Shown piece by piece: positions 49,863 to 58,793 of a DNA stretch of 64,000 bases (within the stretch, counting starts at the first letter, position 1; each line of letters begins with the position of its first letter). The notes beneath the pieces were generated by a model. The model saw only the letters and a list, made by a program, of their open reading frames with translations, was not told the origin of the DNA and did no database searches. The translations under genes were made by a program, and so were the position numbers. Origin of the DNA: Streptomyces sp. Edi4 (GTDB lineage: Bacteria; Actinomycetota; Actinomycetes; Streptomycetales; Streptomycetaceae); the NCBI RefSeq assembly GCF_040253615.1, contig NZ_JBEJGY010000004.1:3348001-3412000 (forward strand). The letters are read 5' to 3'.

Positions 49863-49887
49863 TCTTTGGCGCGGCATCCTGGACGGC

Positions 49888-50880
49888 ATGACCGACACCC
49901 CGGCACGGCTGCTGCAACTGCTCTCCCTGCTCCAGACCCCGCGCGAATGGCCCGGCGGCGAGCTCGCGGACCGGCTCGGGGTGTCCCGGCGCACGGTGCG
50001 GCGCGACATCGACCGGCTGCGCGAGCTCGGCTATCCCGTGCAGGCGGCGCGCGGCGCCGACGGCGGGTACCGGCTCGTCGCGGGCAAGGCGATGCCGCCG
50101 CTTGTCCTCGACGACGAGGAGGCCGTGGCGATCGCGGTGGGCCTGCGTGCGGGCGCGGGCCACGCGGTGGACGGGGTGGAGGAGGCCTCGGTGCGGGCGC
50201 TGGCCAAGCTGGAGCAGGTGCTCCCCTCACGTCTGCGCCGCCGCGTCGCGAACCTCCAGGCCGCCACGATGCCGCTGTCCGGGGCCTGGCGCGGGGACGG
50301 CGCCACCGTCGACCCGCGCACCCTGACCACGCTGGCCTCGGCCGTCACCGGTGAGGAGCGGGTGCGCTTCGGCTATGTCTCGGGCGACCGCACCGCCACC
50401 AAGCGCCTGGCCGAGCCCTATCGCCTGGTCTCCACGGGGCGCCGGTGGTACCTGGTGGCGTACGACATCGAACGCGGTGACTGGCGTACGTTCCGGGTCG
50501 ACCGGATCACCGAGCCGCTGGCGACCGGGGCGCGCTTCGCCCCGCGTGAGCTGCCGGAGGCGAACGCGGCGGAGTTCGTGCGCGCCTCGATGAAGCGGCT
50601 CAGGCCCGTCCTGCCCGTCCTGGATCTCGACATCACCTTCGAGGCCCCGGCCGACTTCGTGACCGCCCGCCTGCCCGGCGTCCTCGGCGTGCCCGAGCCG
50701 CTGGAGGAGGGGCGCTGCCGCCTGCGCGCCTCGTGCACCGACTCCCTGGAGTGGGTGGCGCTGCGGCTCGCCCTGGTGGACTGCGAATTCACCGTCCACC
50801 AGCCACCGGTGATGACGGCGTATCTGCGCGATCTGGGCGAGCGTCTGATCCGGGCGGCCCCGGCTGCGCCGGAGGAGTGA
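49888..50880 (+). CDS. YafY-type WYL-domain transcriptional regulator
   Basis: 330 residues. An N-terminal HTH_11 domain (LLQLLSLLQTPREWPGGELADRLGVSRRTVRRDIDRLRELGYPVQA) is followed by a WYL domain (RLVSTGRRWYLVAYDIERGDWRTFRVDRI) and the C-terminal WCX part. WYL domains sense small ligands or nucleic acid. Its divergence from a DHA2 exporter suggests control of that gene. Convergent with hrdD. Confidence 0.9.
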   Translation: MTDTPARLLQLLSLLQTPREWPGGELADRLGVSRRTVRRDIDRLRELGYPVQAARGADGGYRLVAGKAMPPLVLDDEEAVAIAVGLRAGAGHAVDGVEEASVRALAKLEQVLPSRLRRRVANLQAATMPLSGAWRGDGATVDPRTLTTLASAVTGEERVRFGYVSGDRTATKRLAEPYRLVSTGRRWYLVAYDIERGDWRTFRVDRITEPLATGARFAPRELPEANAAEFVRASMKRLRPVLPVLDLDITFEAPADFVTARLPGVLGVPEPLEEGRCRLRASCTDSLEWVALRLALVDCEFTVHQPPVMTAYLRDLGERLIRAAPAAPEE

Positions 50881-50913
50881 ACGAGAGGGAGAACAGAGGA
50901 GACAAAAGAGAGG

Positions 50914-50986
50914 GGCCCCGACACCAGGGGGGGAAGGTGCCGGGGCCGGGAGCCCCAGCACCAGGGGGGGGAGGGTGCCGGAGCTC
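50914..50986. terminator. Two tandem G-loop hairpins between WYL and hrdD genes
   Basis: Hairpin 1 (50914-50947) pairs GGCCCCGACACC with GGTGCCGGGGCC around a loop with seven Gs. Hairpin 2 (50950-50986) pairs GAGCCCCAGCACC with GGTGCCGGAGCTC around eight Gs. They look like a diverged duplication and sit between convergent genes, so they probably terminate one or both. Confidence 0.65.
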
Positions 50987-51003
50987 GTCTTGGGGGGCGG
51001 GGC

Positions 51004-52029
51004 CTAGGCCGCCGCGTCGAAGCCCGTGTCGCGCGCCATCTTCTTCAGCTCGAGCAGCGCGTGCTTCTCGATCTGCCGGATGCGCTCACGGGTCAGTCCG
51101 TGTTCCTTGCCTACTTCTGTCAGCGTACGCTCTCGACCGTCATCAATGCCGTAACGCATCTTGATGATCGAGGCGGTTCGCTGGTCGAGCTTGCCGATCA
51201 GGTCGTCGAGCTCTTCGCTGCGCAGCAGGGTGAGCACCGACTGCTCGGGCGAGACGGCCGAGGTGTCCTCCAGCAGATCGCCGAACTGGGTCTCGCCCTG
51301 GTCGTCGACCGGCATGTTCAAGGAGACCGGGTCCCGCGCCCAGTCGAGCACGTCACCGACGCGCTCGGGCGTGGAGCCCAGCTCGGCGGCGATCTCCGTG
51401 TGCTCGGGATCGCGGCCGTTCTCCCGGTTGAACTCGCGCTGGATCCGGCGGATGCGGCCCAGCTCCTCCACGAGGTGGACGGGGAGGCGGATGGTGCGGG
51501 ACTGGTCGGCGATGGAGCGGGTGATGGCCTGTCGGATCCACCACGTCGCGTACGTGGAGAACTTGAATCCCTTGGCGTAGTCGAACTTCTCGACCGCGCG
51601 CACCAGGCCGGCGTTGCCCTCCTGGATGAGGTCGAGCAGCGGCAGACCCGCCCTCGGGTAGCGCCGGGCCACGGCTACGACCAGGCGCAGGTTGGATCGG
51701 ATGAACAGGTCCTTGGCGCGCTCCCCCTCGGCGTACAGCGCCTCCAGCTCCTCGCGGGTGGCTCCGGCCGCCTTGCTCGACCCCGGCGCGTAGGCGTCCG
51801 ATGTCGCCGCGCCGTCGAGGATCTGGCGTGCGTACACACCGGCCTCGATGGTCTGCGAGAGCTCGACCTCCTTGGCGGCGTCGAGCAGCGGCGTACGCGC
51901 GATTTCGTCGAGGTACATACCGACCAGGTCGCGGTCGGCGATCTCACCGCTGCTGACTGCGCGGACCCTGCTTCCCGAATCCGAACCGCCAGAGGCGGAC
52001 TGTCGGCGGGCGACGGCGCGGGTTGCCAT
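51004..52029 (-). CDS. hrdD: RNA polymerase group 2 sigma factor HrdD
   Basis: 341 residues from an ATG with GGGAG 5 nt upstream. Regions: 1.2 (DLVGMYLDEIARTPLLDAAKEVELS), 2 (RSNLRLVVAVARRYP, LIQEGNAGLVRAVEKFDYAKGFKFSTYATWWIRQAI), 3 and 4 (RTLTEVGKEHGLTRERIRQIEKHALLELKKMARDTGF). As I recall the S. coelicolor HrdD sequence, it matches throughout, including MATRAVARRQSA at the start. It is a non-essential relative of HrdB. A sigma-R-type promoter lies 61 bp upstream. Confidence 0.95.
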   Translation of the reverse strand: MATRAVARRQSASGGSDSGSRVRAVSSGEIADRDLVGMYLDEIARTPLLDAAKEVELSQTIEAGVYARQILDGAATSDAYAPGSSKAAGATREELEALYAEGERAKDLFIRSNLRLVVAVARRYPRAGLPLLDLIQEGNAGLVRAVEKFDYAKGFKFSTYATWWIRQAITRSIADQSRTIRLPVHLVEELGRIRRIQREFNRENGRDPEHTEIAAELGSTPERVGDVLDWARDPVSLNMPVDDQGETQFGDLLEDTSAVSPEQSVLTLLRSEELDDLIGKLDQRTASIIKMRYGIDDGRERTLTEVGKEHGLTRERIRQIEKHALLELKKMARDTGFDAAA

Positions 52030-52089
52030 GCGTGCTCCCTTACTGAGTGGTCGCGACACCCTCCCGGGTGCCCTGCATCCGATGGAAAC

Positions 52090-52116
52090 AACGGCTGGAA
52101 TCCGGACAGAATTCCC
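52090..52116 (-). promoter_or_regulatory. Sigma-R-type promoter of hrdD
   Basis: On the minus strand GGGAAT (52116-52111), then exactly 18 bp, then GTT (52092-52090), matching the Streptomyces SigR consensus GGAAT-N18-GTT. It would start hrdD mRNA about 54 nt before the ATG. hrdD is a known thiol-stress (SigR) target in S. coelicolor. Confidence 0.8.
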
Positions 52117-52412
52117 GACCGGGCCCTCCATATTCGTGATCATGCAGTACCCTGTCGCGCCGCGAGCGGGTGACAGGGACCGCGAATCCGTACAGAGGCG
52201 CAGGTCAGAGCGGGTGGCGAGGGCGGACCGGGGGCGTTTGCCGGTCTTTATGGCGCCTTCATCCCTGAGACCGCCATCACAGGTGATGTGATCCCCTTCA
52301 CCCCCGAAGAGCACCGCCCGCGACCGCGCTCCCGTTCCTCTAGACGGCCCGAGCCCCGGTGTGGTTGCTCGCGATGACCGATTTGCCGGACTCCGCGCGG
52401 GACGAGAGCTAG

Positions 52413-52440
52413 TTAAACATTCAAGGAGCGTCCGTACAGT
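52413..52440 (+). promoter_or_regulatory. MarR gene promoter and candidate operator
   Basis: TACAGT (52435-52440) ends 6 nt before the MarR ATG. The partly symmetric TTAAACATTCAA (52413-52424), in AT-rich sequence, covers the -35 region and resembles MarR-type operators, so autoregulation is likely. Confidence 0.5.
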
Positions 52441-52446
52441 AGATGT

Positions 52447-52938
52447 ATGACCTCGGCACCCAACTGGCTCACCGACGAGGAGCAGCGCACCTGGCGCGCC
52501 TACCTCCACGCCACCCGGCTCTTCGAAGACCACCTCGACCGACAGCTCCAGCGCGACGCCGGGATGCCGCACGTCTACTACGGGCTGCTTGTCCAGCTCT
52601 CGCAGGCGCCCCGGCGGCGGCTGCGGATGACCGAGCTCGCCAAGAACGCGAAGATCACCCGCTCCCGGCTCTCCCACGCGATCACGCGCCTGGAGAAGAA
52701 CGGCTGGGTGCGGCGCGAGGACTGCCCCTCCGACAAGCGGGGCCAGCTCGCCACCCTGACCGACGCCGGGTACGAGGTCCTTGAGCGCTCGGCGCCCGGC
52801 CATGTCGCCGCTGTACGCCAGGCCCTGTTCGACCGGCTCACCCCCGAGCAGGTGGACCAGCTCGGCGAGATCATGCGGGTGATGGCGCAGGGGCTCCAGC
52901 CCACCGACACCAAAGCGGACCTGCCCTGGCTCCGCTGA
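52447..52938 (+). CDS. MarR-family transcriptional regulator
   Basis: 163 residues. Winged helix: VYYGLLVQLSQAPRRRLRMTELAKNAKITRSRLSHAITRLEKNGWVRREDCPSDKRGQLATLTDAGYEVLE, with the conserved D-x-R wing. Probably leaderless (TACAGT 6 nt upstream, no ribosome site). It is convergent with a DHA2 exporter gene and the two share a terminator. Its target may be that exporter or itself. Confidence 0.9.
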   Translation: MTSAPNWLTDEEQRTWRAYLHATRLFEDHLDRQLQRDAGMPHVYYGLLVQLSQAPRRRLRMTELAKNAKITRSRLSHAITRLEKNGWVRREDCPSDKRGQLATLTDAGYEVLERSAPGHVAAVRQALFDRLTPEQVDQLGEIMRVMAQGLQPTDTKADLPWLR

Positions 52939-52959
52939 GTCGAGCGGGGCCAGGGCAGG
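52920..52959. terminator. Long hairpin terminator shared by MarR and exporter genes
   Basis: A 17-bp stem (one G-U pair) with loop GAGTCG begins inside the last codons of the MarR gene and includes its stop codon. The exporter stop lies 35 bp further on. Confidence 0.85.
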
Positions 52960-52993
52960 TCGGTGCGTCCGGGGTGCTACCGGGCGCGGGCGG

Positions 52994-54538
52994 TCAGTGG
53001 GCGACCACCGGGATGCGCACCTCGTCCTCGACATCCTCACCGGCGCCCGTCCCGGCGACCGAAGTACCGCCCGGGCGACCGGTGTTGATGAAGGTGACGG
53101 CGATGACGGAGGCGGTCACCAGGATGCCGACCGCCCACCAGATGGCGGCGGTGAAGCCGTGCACCATGGCCTGGAGCCTCAGGAGCTCGGGGTTGGTGGC
53201 GCCGAGGGCCATGTGCCCGGTGACGTACGCGGTCGTCGCGGAGGCGGCGATGGTGTTGAGCAGCGCCGTGCCGATCGCGCCGCCGACCTGCTGCGAAGTG
53301 TTGACCATCGCGGAGGCGACCCCCGCGTCGCGCGGCTCGACACCGATGGTGGCCAGCGACATGGCGGGCATGAACGCGGTGCCCATGCCGAGGCCGAGCA
53401 GGATCTGCGCCGGCAGGATCACCGCGGCGTACGAGGTCGAGACGGACAGCTGGGTCAGGATCAGCATGCCGGCCGCGGCGGTCAGGAAGCCGGGACCCAT
53501 CAGCAGGCGCGGTGCGACCCGGGTCATCAGGCGGGCGCCGATCTGCGTGGAGCCGGTGATCATGCCCGCGATCATGGGCAGGAACGCGAAGCCCGTCTTG
53601 ACCGGCGAGTAGCCCTTCACGACCTGGAGGTAGTAGGTCAGGAAGAGGAAGAGGCCGAACATCGCGATGATGGCGAGGCCGAGCGAGAGGTAGACGCCGC
53701 CGCGGTTGCGGTTGGTGATGACACGCGGGGGCAGCAGCGGGTGGCGCACCCGGGCCTCAAGAGTGACGAAGGCGGCGAGCAGCACCGCGGACGCGACGAA
53801 CATCGTGATCGTCACGGCGTCCGACCAGCCGGCCGACTCGGCGCGGGTGAAGCCGTAGACGAGCGCGACAAGGCCGGTGGTGGACAGGAGCACACCGGGG
53901 ACGTCGAGCGGCGAGCGGTTGCGGGTGCCGGCCGGCTCACGGATGACGAGGTAGGCGCCGAGTGCGGCGACGATCGCGAACGGGATGTTCACGAAGAAGG
54001 TCCAGCGCCAGTTCAGGTACTCGGTGAGGAAGCCGCCGAGGATCAGGCCCACCGCGCCACCGCCACCGGCGATCGCGCCGTAGATGCCGAACGCCTTGGC
54101 GCGCTCCTTGGCGTCGGTGAACATCACGGCGAGCAGCGAGAGGGCGGCCGGCGCCAGCAGCGCGCCGAAGGCACCCTGGAGCGCGCGCGAACCCAGCAGC
54201 ATGGCCTCGCCGGTGGCGGCGCCGCCGAGCGCGGAGGCCGCGGCGAAGCCGAGCAGACCGACGACGAAGGTGCGCTTGCGGCCCCACAGGTCGGCGATGC
54301 GCCCGCCGAACAGGAGCAGGCCGCCGAACGCGAGGGCGTAAGCGGTGATGACCCACTGCTTGTTGGCGTCACTGATGTGCAGCGCGTGCTGGGCGGAGGG
54401 CAGCGCGATGTTCACGATCGTCGCGTCGAGCACGACCATCAGCTGGGCCAGGGCTATGAAGGCGAGCGCCTTCCAGCGACTGGGGTCGGGGACGAGGGAG
54501 AGCTGGTCCGGCTTGTCCAGACCGACTGTTTGAGACAT
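52994..54538 (-). CDS. DHA2 (EmrB/QacA) family drug exporter
   Basis: 514 residues from ATG 54538 (AAGGTGG 8 nt upstream; a GTG 4 codons earlier is possible). Fourteen membrane segments are likely. LMVVLDATIVNIALPSAQ in TM1 and GGRIADLWGRKRTFVVGLLGF (motif A) are characteristic. Exports cytotoxic small molecules using the proton gradient. The TetR gene immediately upstream on the same strand is the probable repressor. Confidence 0.93.
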   Translation of the reverse strand: MSQTVGLDKPDQLSLVPDPSRWKALAFIALAQLMVVLDATIVNIALPSAQHALHISDANKQWVITAYALAFGGLLLFGGRIADLWGRKRTFVVGLLGFAAASALGGAATGEAMLLGSRALQGAFGALLAPAALSLLAVMFTDAKERAKAFGIYGAIAGGGGAVGLILGGFLTEYLNWRWTFFVNIPFAIVAALGAYLVIREPAGTRNRSPLDVPGVLLSTTGLVALVYGFTRAESAGWSDAVTITMFVASAVLLAAFVTLEARVRHPLLPPRVITNRNRGGVYLSLGLAIIAMFGLFLFLTYYLQVVKGYSPVKTGFAFLPMIAGMITGSTQIGARLMTRVAPRLLMGPGFLTAAAGMLILTQLSVSTSYAAVILPAQILLGLGMGTAFMPAMSLATIGVEPRDAGVASAMVNTSQQVGGAIGTALLNTIAASATTAYVTGHMALGATNPELLRLQAMVHGFTAAIWWAVGILVTASVIAVTFINTGRPGGTSVAGTGAGEDVEDEVRIPVVAH

Positions 54539-54634
54539 GGGGGTAGCCACCTTGGGACGCGGATTACCGAGAAAAGTGTTTGTAACTGCGCTTCAACTAC
54601 AGGATGTGAACGGGGAGTTGAACCAAGAAGGCGG

Positions 54635-55291
54635 TCAACCCCTCCGGAGGTCTTCGAGGGTCGCCGCACTGCCCGGCAGCTCGGACCGCGCCGGGGCCTG
54701 AAGCCCGTCGAGGAACAGTTGCAGATGACGGTGGACGAACTGGTCGATGTTCAGGCAGGGCGTGCCCGGCAGCGGCCGGGTCAACTGGGAGAGGGCGACC
54801 ATGAGATCGCCCACGGCGACGTCGGTGCGGAGGCGGCCGGCCGCGCGGGCGCGGTCCATCAGCCCCTCCACGTCGCGTTCGAGGCGGTCGCTTGCCGCGT
54901 TCAGCTCGGCGTGGTCCTGGTCGAAGGTGTCGGAGAGCATCGGACAGAGCGCGCCGATCCGCTCGTCCGCCGCCGCGTGCACGAAGCGGCGCAGCGCGTC
55001 GAAGGGGTCGGCCTCCTCGGCGGCGGCCGCCTCGGCCCGGTCGGCGACGCGGTCCATGACGGACAGGACCACGCTGGTGATGAGCTCGGTGCGGTCGGCG
55101 AAGTGGCGGTAGATCGTGGCGTTGCCGACGCCGGCCCTGCGGGCGACCTCGTCCAGCGGCACCTCGGCGCCGAACTCGACGAACATCTCCCGCGCGGCGG
55201 CGATGATCCGCTCCCGGTTGCGCAGGGCGTCGGCCCGCGGACGCGGGGCGCGGCGCGGCTGAGCGCTGACGGGTGCGGCGGCAGTCGACAC
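54635..55291 (-). CDS. TetR-family transcriptional regulator
   Basis: 218 residues from GTG 55291 (AAGGAG 7 nt upstream). The HTH is RERIIAAAREMFVEFGAEVPLDEVARRAGVGNATIYRHFADRTEL at about 25-70; the C-terminal helices form the ligand pocket. It lies 96 bp upstream of a DHA2 exporter gene in the same direction and probably represses it. A perfect palindrome lies upstream of this gene. Confidence 0.92.
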   Translation of the reverse strand: MSTAAAPVSAQPRRAPRPRADALRNRERIIAAAREMFVEFGAEVPLDEVARRAGVGNATIYRHFADRTELITSVVLSVMDRVADRAEAAAAEEADPFDALRRFVHAAADERIGALCPMLSDTFDQDHAELNAASDRLERDVEGLMDRARAAGRLRTDVAVGDLMVALSQLTRPLPGTPCLNIDQFVHRHLQLFLDGLQAPARSELPGSAATLEDLRRG

Positions 55292-55394
55292 GGCTCTGCT
55301 CCTTCTTCTTGACCGGGGTACGGGGGGCGATCGCCTGTTCAGGGCGAGCGCGGTGGACGGGTTCCGCCGGGATCCGACCCAAGCGGAGAAGCAC

Positions 55395-55443
55395 TCCCCG
55401 TTTCGCGGGGACACCGGTTCAAACGGGGAGAGCGTCCCCGTTT
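55395..55443. promoter_or_regulatory. Palindromic operator candidate for TetR, with extra half-site
   Basis: AAACGGGGA-N5-TCCCCGTTT (55421-55443) is a perfect 9-bp inverted repeat. TCCCCGTTT also occurs alone at 55395-55403. It sits in the divergent 315-bp gap between the TetR and M6 protease genes, 100-150 bp upstream of the TetR start. Otherwise the gap shows no gene. Confidence 0.55.
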
Positions 55444-55606
55444 ATTTCCCGCCTTGAATGTGACCTGCGCCACTTCCGCCCATGTCCGGAAAAACCCACA
55501 TTCGGGCCACCCAGCGCGCGCCCCCGACCCCTCCGACACAGGGTGATCAGACGAGCGCAGCGAGGAACCGGCCAGCTGCCGCGTACCCGAAGGCGAGGGC
55601 GTGCGC

Positions 55607-56914
55607 ATGCAGGACGTCAGCCAGTCCCGCCCGGACCGGGCGCCGGGACGCCGGATACGCACCCGGCGCCGGAGCACGTTCTTCGGCGCCGCCCTCACGT
55701 CGGTCGCGCTCGCCGCGCTGACCACCGGATCCACCACGCTCACCGTCGCCACCCGCGCCTCCGCCGGGCCGGTGGCCGCACCCGGCGAGTCCCCGCTCGA
55801 CCCCTGCCGCATCCCGGCCACGCTCGGCGTCCAGATGTCGGAGGGGATGCCGACGCCCCCCGGGTACGCGCACTCCACCGGGATCGTCCGGGCCCTCACT
55901 TTGATGATCGACTTCCCGGACGCGCCGGGCAGCGGGACCGCGCTCAGCCGGTACCAGGAGTTCTTCCCGCAGACCAGCAACTGGTTCCGCAACGCCTCCT
56001 ACGGCCGCCTCGACTACCGGCCCGAGGCGCCCATCCCGCAGTGGCTGCGGATGCCGAAGGCCTTCTCGGCGTACGGGATCGACCGGGGCTCCCCCTATGA
56101 GCCGGGCTACCACCGGCTGGTCCAGGACATGGTCGCGGCGGCGGGCCCCCGGGTGAACTTCTCCAAGTACGACCTGGTGAACGTGCTGGTCACCCCGAAC
56201 GCGGGCCCCTCCGCGCTGGACACGGTCCTGTCGGTGACGTTCTCCGGCAACGAGGACGCGCCGTACGCCGACGGGGTCCCGCTGTCCAACACCTCGTTCG
56301 TCTACAGCCGCCAGGACGACGGGTCGGGATCGTACGGGCAGACCGGCTACCGGGTGCTGCCGCACGAGAACGGCCATGTCTTCGGGCTGCCCGACCTCTA
56401 CACCGCGCAGGGCGGCGGCGCCGTCGGACACTGGGACATCATGTCCGAGGACTGGGGGGCCAACAACGACATGCTGGGCTGGCACAAGTGGAAGCTGGGC
56501 TGGCTCGACAACAGCCAGGTGTCCTGCGCGACCGGGACCGGCGACAGCCAGTACGCGCTGACCCCGCTGGCCACCGAGGGCGGCCCCAAGCTGGTCTTCG
56601 TGCCGGTCACCAAGGAGAGCGGGTACGCGGTGGAGGTCCGCACCCAGGCCGGCAACGACGAGGTGGTCTGCAAGCCCGGGGTGCTGATCTACCGCGTGGA
56701 CGCGGGCGTCGACACCGGCCGCGGCCCCATCAGCGTCTCGGACGCCGAACCCACGGCGGGGGGCTGCACCCGGCGCCCCAACGTCAACGCGGAACTCTCC
56801 GACGCGCCGTACACCACGGGCGAATCCTTCACGGACCGGACCAACGGAATCCGGATCGCGGTGACGGGCGTGGACGGCATGGGCAACTACCACGTGAAGG
56901 TGACCCGCTCCTGA
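55607..56914 (+). CDS. Secreted M6-family metalloprotease
   Basis: 435 residues from ATG 55607 (GGCGAGG upstream). A signal peptide is clear (RRIRTRRRSTFFGAALTSVALAALTTGSTTLTVATRASAG). MIDFPDAP and YGRLDYRPEAPIPQWLRMPK are found in immune-inhibitor-A-like proteases. The zinc motif is HENGHVFGLPDLY (HExxH), followed by GHWDIMS with the Met-turn. Two cysteine-containing regions follow. Probably an extracellular protease. Confidence 0.93.
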   Translation: MQDVSQSRPDRAPGRRIRTRRRSTFFGAALTSVALAALTTGSTTLTVATRASAGPVAAPGESPLDPCRIPATLGVQMSEGMPTPPGYAHSTGIVRALTLMIDFPDAPGSGTALSRYQEFFPQTSNWFRNASYGRLDYRPEAPIPQWLRMPKAFSAYGIDRGSPYEPGYHRLVQDMVAAAGPRVNFSKYDLVNVLVTPNAGPSALDTVLSVTFSGNEDAPYADGVPLSNTSFVYSRQDDGSGSYGQTGYRVLPHENGHVFGLPDLYTAQGGGAVGHWDIMSEDWGANNDMLGWHKWKLGWLDNSQVSCATGTGDSQYALTPLATEGGPKLVFVPVTKESGYAVEVRTQAGNDEVVCKPGVLIYRVDAGVDTGRGPISVSDAEPTAGGCTRRPNVNAELSDAPYTTGESFTDRTNGIRIAVTGVDGMGNYHVKVTRS

Positions 56915-56977
56915 CCGCTCCGGCTCCGGATCCGGCTCCGGCGACTGGTGCCGAACTCACCGCTTTTCAGCGCTGGT

Positions 56978-58681
56978 TCAAGCGCTTTCCCACCGTTCCC
57001 GCAGCTCCCGCTTCAGCACCTTCCCCGTCGCGTTGCGCGGCAGCGCGTCCTCGCCCACCATCACCCGAGCCGGCACCTTGAACCCCGCCAGCACCCCGGC
57101 CACATGGGCCCGCAGCTCGTCCGGTGACACCGACGCGCCCGGCCGCACCTGCACCACCGCCGCCACCTCCTCCCCCAGGACCGGATGCGGCACTCCGAGC
57201 ACCGCCGCGTCCAGCACCGCCGGATGGTCGTGCAGGACCCCCTCGACCTCCACGCAGTACACGTTCTCGCCGCCCCGGATCACCATGTCCTTGATCCGGT
57301 CGACGATCCCGACCCGCCCCTCGCGCACCACCGCGAGATCACCCGTCCTGAACCACCCCGCCGAGAACGCCTGCCGGGTGGCTTCCGGATCGTTCCAGTA
57401 CCCGCGCACCAACGACTGCCCGCGCAGCCAGAGTTCGCCGGTCTCCCCCTCGGCGAGCGGCGCGCCGTCCACCCCGGCGATCCGCACCTCCGTCGCCGGT
57501 GTGGGCCGCCCGGCGCTTCCGGGCCATTGGCGGTACTCCGCGCCGAAGTTGGCCAGCACCCCGCCGCTCGTCTCGGTCAGCCCGTACCCGTTGCGCGGCT
57601 CGACCCGCGAGCCGTACCGCGCGCTCAGCCCGCTCACCAGGCCGGGCGGGGCCGGCGCGCCGCCGGTGTTGAGCGCGGTCAGCGTGTCGAGCCCGTCGCC
57701 CAACTCATCGGCAGCGTCCAGGAGTTGGAGGGCAGTCGCCGGGACACCGGCGTAGGCCGTGACCCGGTGTTCGCGGATCAGGGCGAGGGCCCGGCGCGCG
57801 TCCCACTTGCGCATCAGGACCAGCGCACCGCCCGCCGACATCGTCGCGTACACCGAGGTGAACGCGGCCACGTGGAAGAAGGGGAAGGTCATGAGCGTGA
57901 CCGGGGCGGGCCCCTGCCCCGGGACGAGACCGCGCCCGAGCAGGGACATGGCCGCCTGGAAGCGGGGGTTCATGACCGCGCCGGCCTGCGCGAGCTGGGT
58001 GGCGACGGCGCCCTTGGGGCGGCCGGTGGTGCCGGAGGTGTAGATGATGGTGGCGTCCGCGTCCGGGGAGACATGGACGTCCGGCGGCCCGGCGGCCGGG
58101 TCGGGCGAGGTCAGCTCGGCGAGGTCGGCGTACCGCTCGAAGCCGTCGGGCAGCACGCCCGCGTGGTGGAAGACCAGGCCGCGCACCCCGCGCGCACCGG
58201 CCCATCCGGCCACCCGGTCCAGGCGCTCGCCGTCGACGAGCAGCACCCCCGGGTCGCAGTCGTCGAGGGCGTACGCGCACTCCTGTGCCGTCCACCACGC
58301 GTTCAGCGGCACGGCCACCAGGCCCGCCAACTGGGCGGCCCAGAAGGCGATCTGCCACTCGGGGTGGTTGCGCAGGGCGATGACCGCGCGGTCACCGGGG
58401 CGCAGCCCGTAGGTGCCGGCCAGGCGGCGGGCCAGGGCGCAGGAGGCGGCGAAGAACTCGGCGTAGGAATAGGTGCGGCTCTCGGCGATCAGGAAGGGGC
58501 TCTCGCCGAAGGCCCAGACCGTCTCGGCGAACTCCCGCAGCGTGCGCGGCCCGGTGGCGTACTCCAGAGCGCCGCTCTCGCCCCGGACGACGGCGAACGG
58601 CGCGCCGGGCGCGGTGAGCAGCGCCTCGGCCGGGCCGGGTTCGATACGCGCCCCACCGTCCTGCTCCCCTGTCGTCACCAC
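56978..58681 (-). CDS. Acyl-CoA synthetase / AMP-dependent ligase
   Basis: 567 residues from a GTG with AGGAGG 7 nt upstream. ANL-superfamily motifs: IIYTSGTTGRPKGAVATQ (P-loop), NGYGLTETSGGV, GWFRTGDLAVVREGRVGIVDRIKDMVIRGGENVYCVEVE and the catalytic lysine in PRNATGKVLKREL. It activates a carboxylic acid with ATP and joins it to CoA. The N-terminal 40 residues are extra. Fatty or aromatic acid cannot be distinguished. Confidence 0.93.
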   Translation of the reverse strand: MVTTGEQDGGARIEPGPAEALLTAPGAPFAVVRGESGALEYATGPRTLREFAETVWAFGESPFLIAESRTYSYAEFFAASCALARRLAGTYGLRPGDRAVIALRNHPEWQIAFWAAQLAGLVAVPLNAWWTAQECAYALDDCDPGVLLVDGERLDRVAGWAGARGVRGLVFHHAGVLPDGFERYADLAELTSPDPAAGPPDVHVSPDADATIIYTSGTTGRPKGAVATQLAQAGAVMNPRFQAAMSLLGRGLVPGQGPAPVTLMTFPFFHVAAFTSVYATMSAGGALVLMRKWDARRALALIREHRVTAYAGVPATALQLLDAADELGDGLDTLTALNTGGAPAPPGLVSGLSARYGSRVEPRNGYGLTETSGGVLANFGAEYRQWPGSAGRPTPATEVRIAGVDGAPLAEGETGELWLRGQSLVRGYWNDPEATRQAFSAGWFRTGDLAVVREGRVGIVDRIKDMVIRGGENVYCVEVEGVLHDHPAVLDAAVLGVPHPVLGEEVAAVVQVRPGASVSPDELRAHVAGVLAGFKVPARVMVGEDALPRNATGKVLKRELRERWESA

Positions 58682-58793
58682 GGGATGCCCTCCTAAGCGT
58701 CCGCTCAGTATGTGCGGCACGACGCTATGCCCCTCCCCGGCTCCGGTCAAGGTCGGTGTAGAACACAACGGCCCGGGACGGGGACATACCCGC

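Noticed and set aside
52997..55312. 771-codon plus-strand open frame
   Set aside because: Antisense shadow of the DHA2 exporter and TetR genes; low-complexity Gly/Asp/His/Arg translation.
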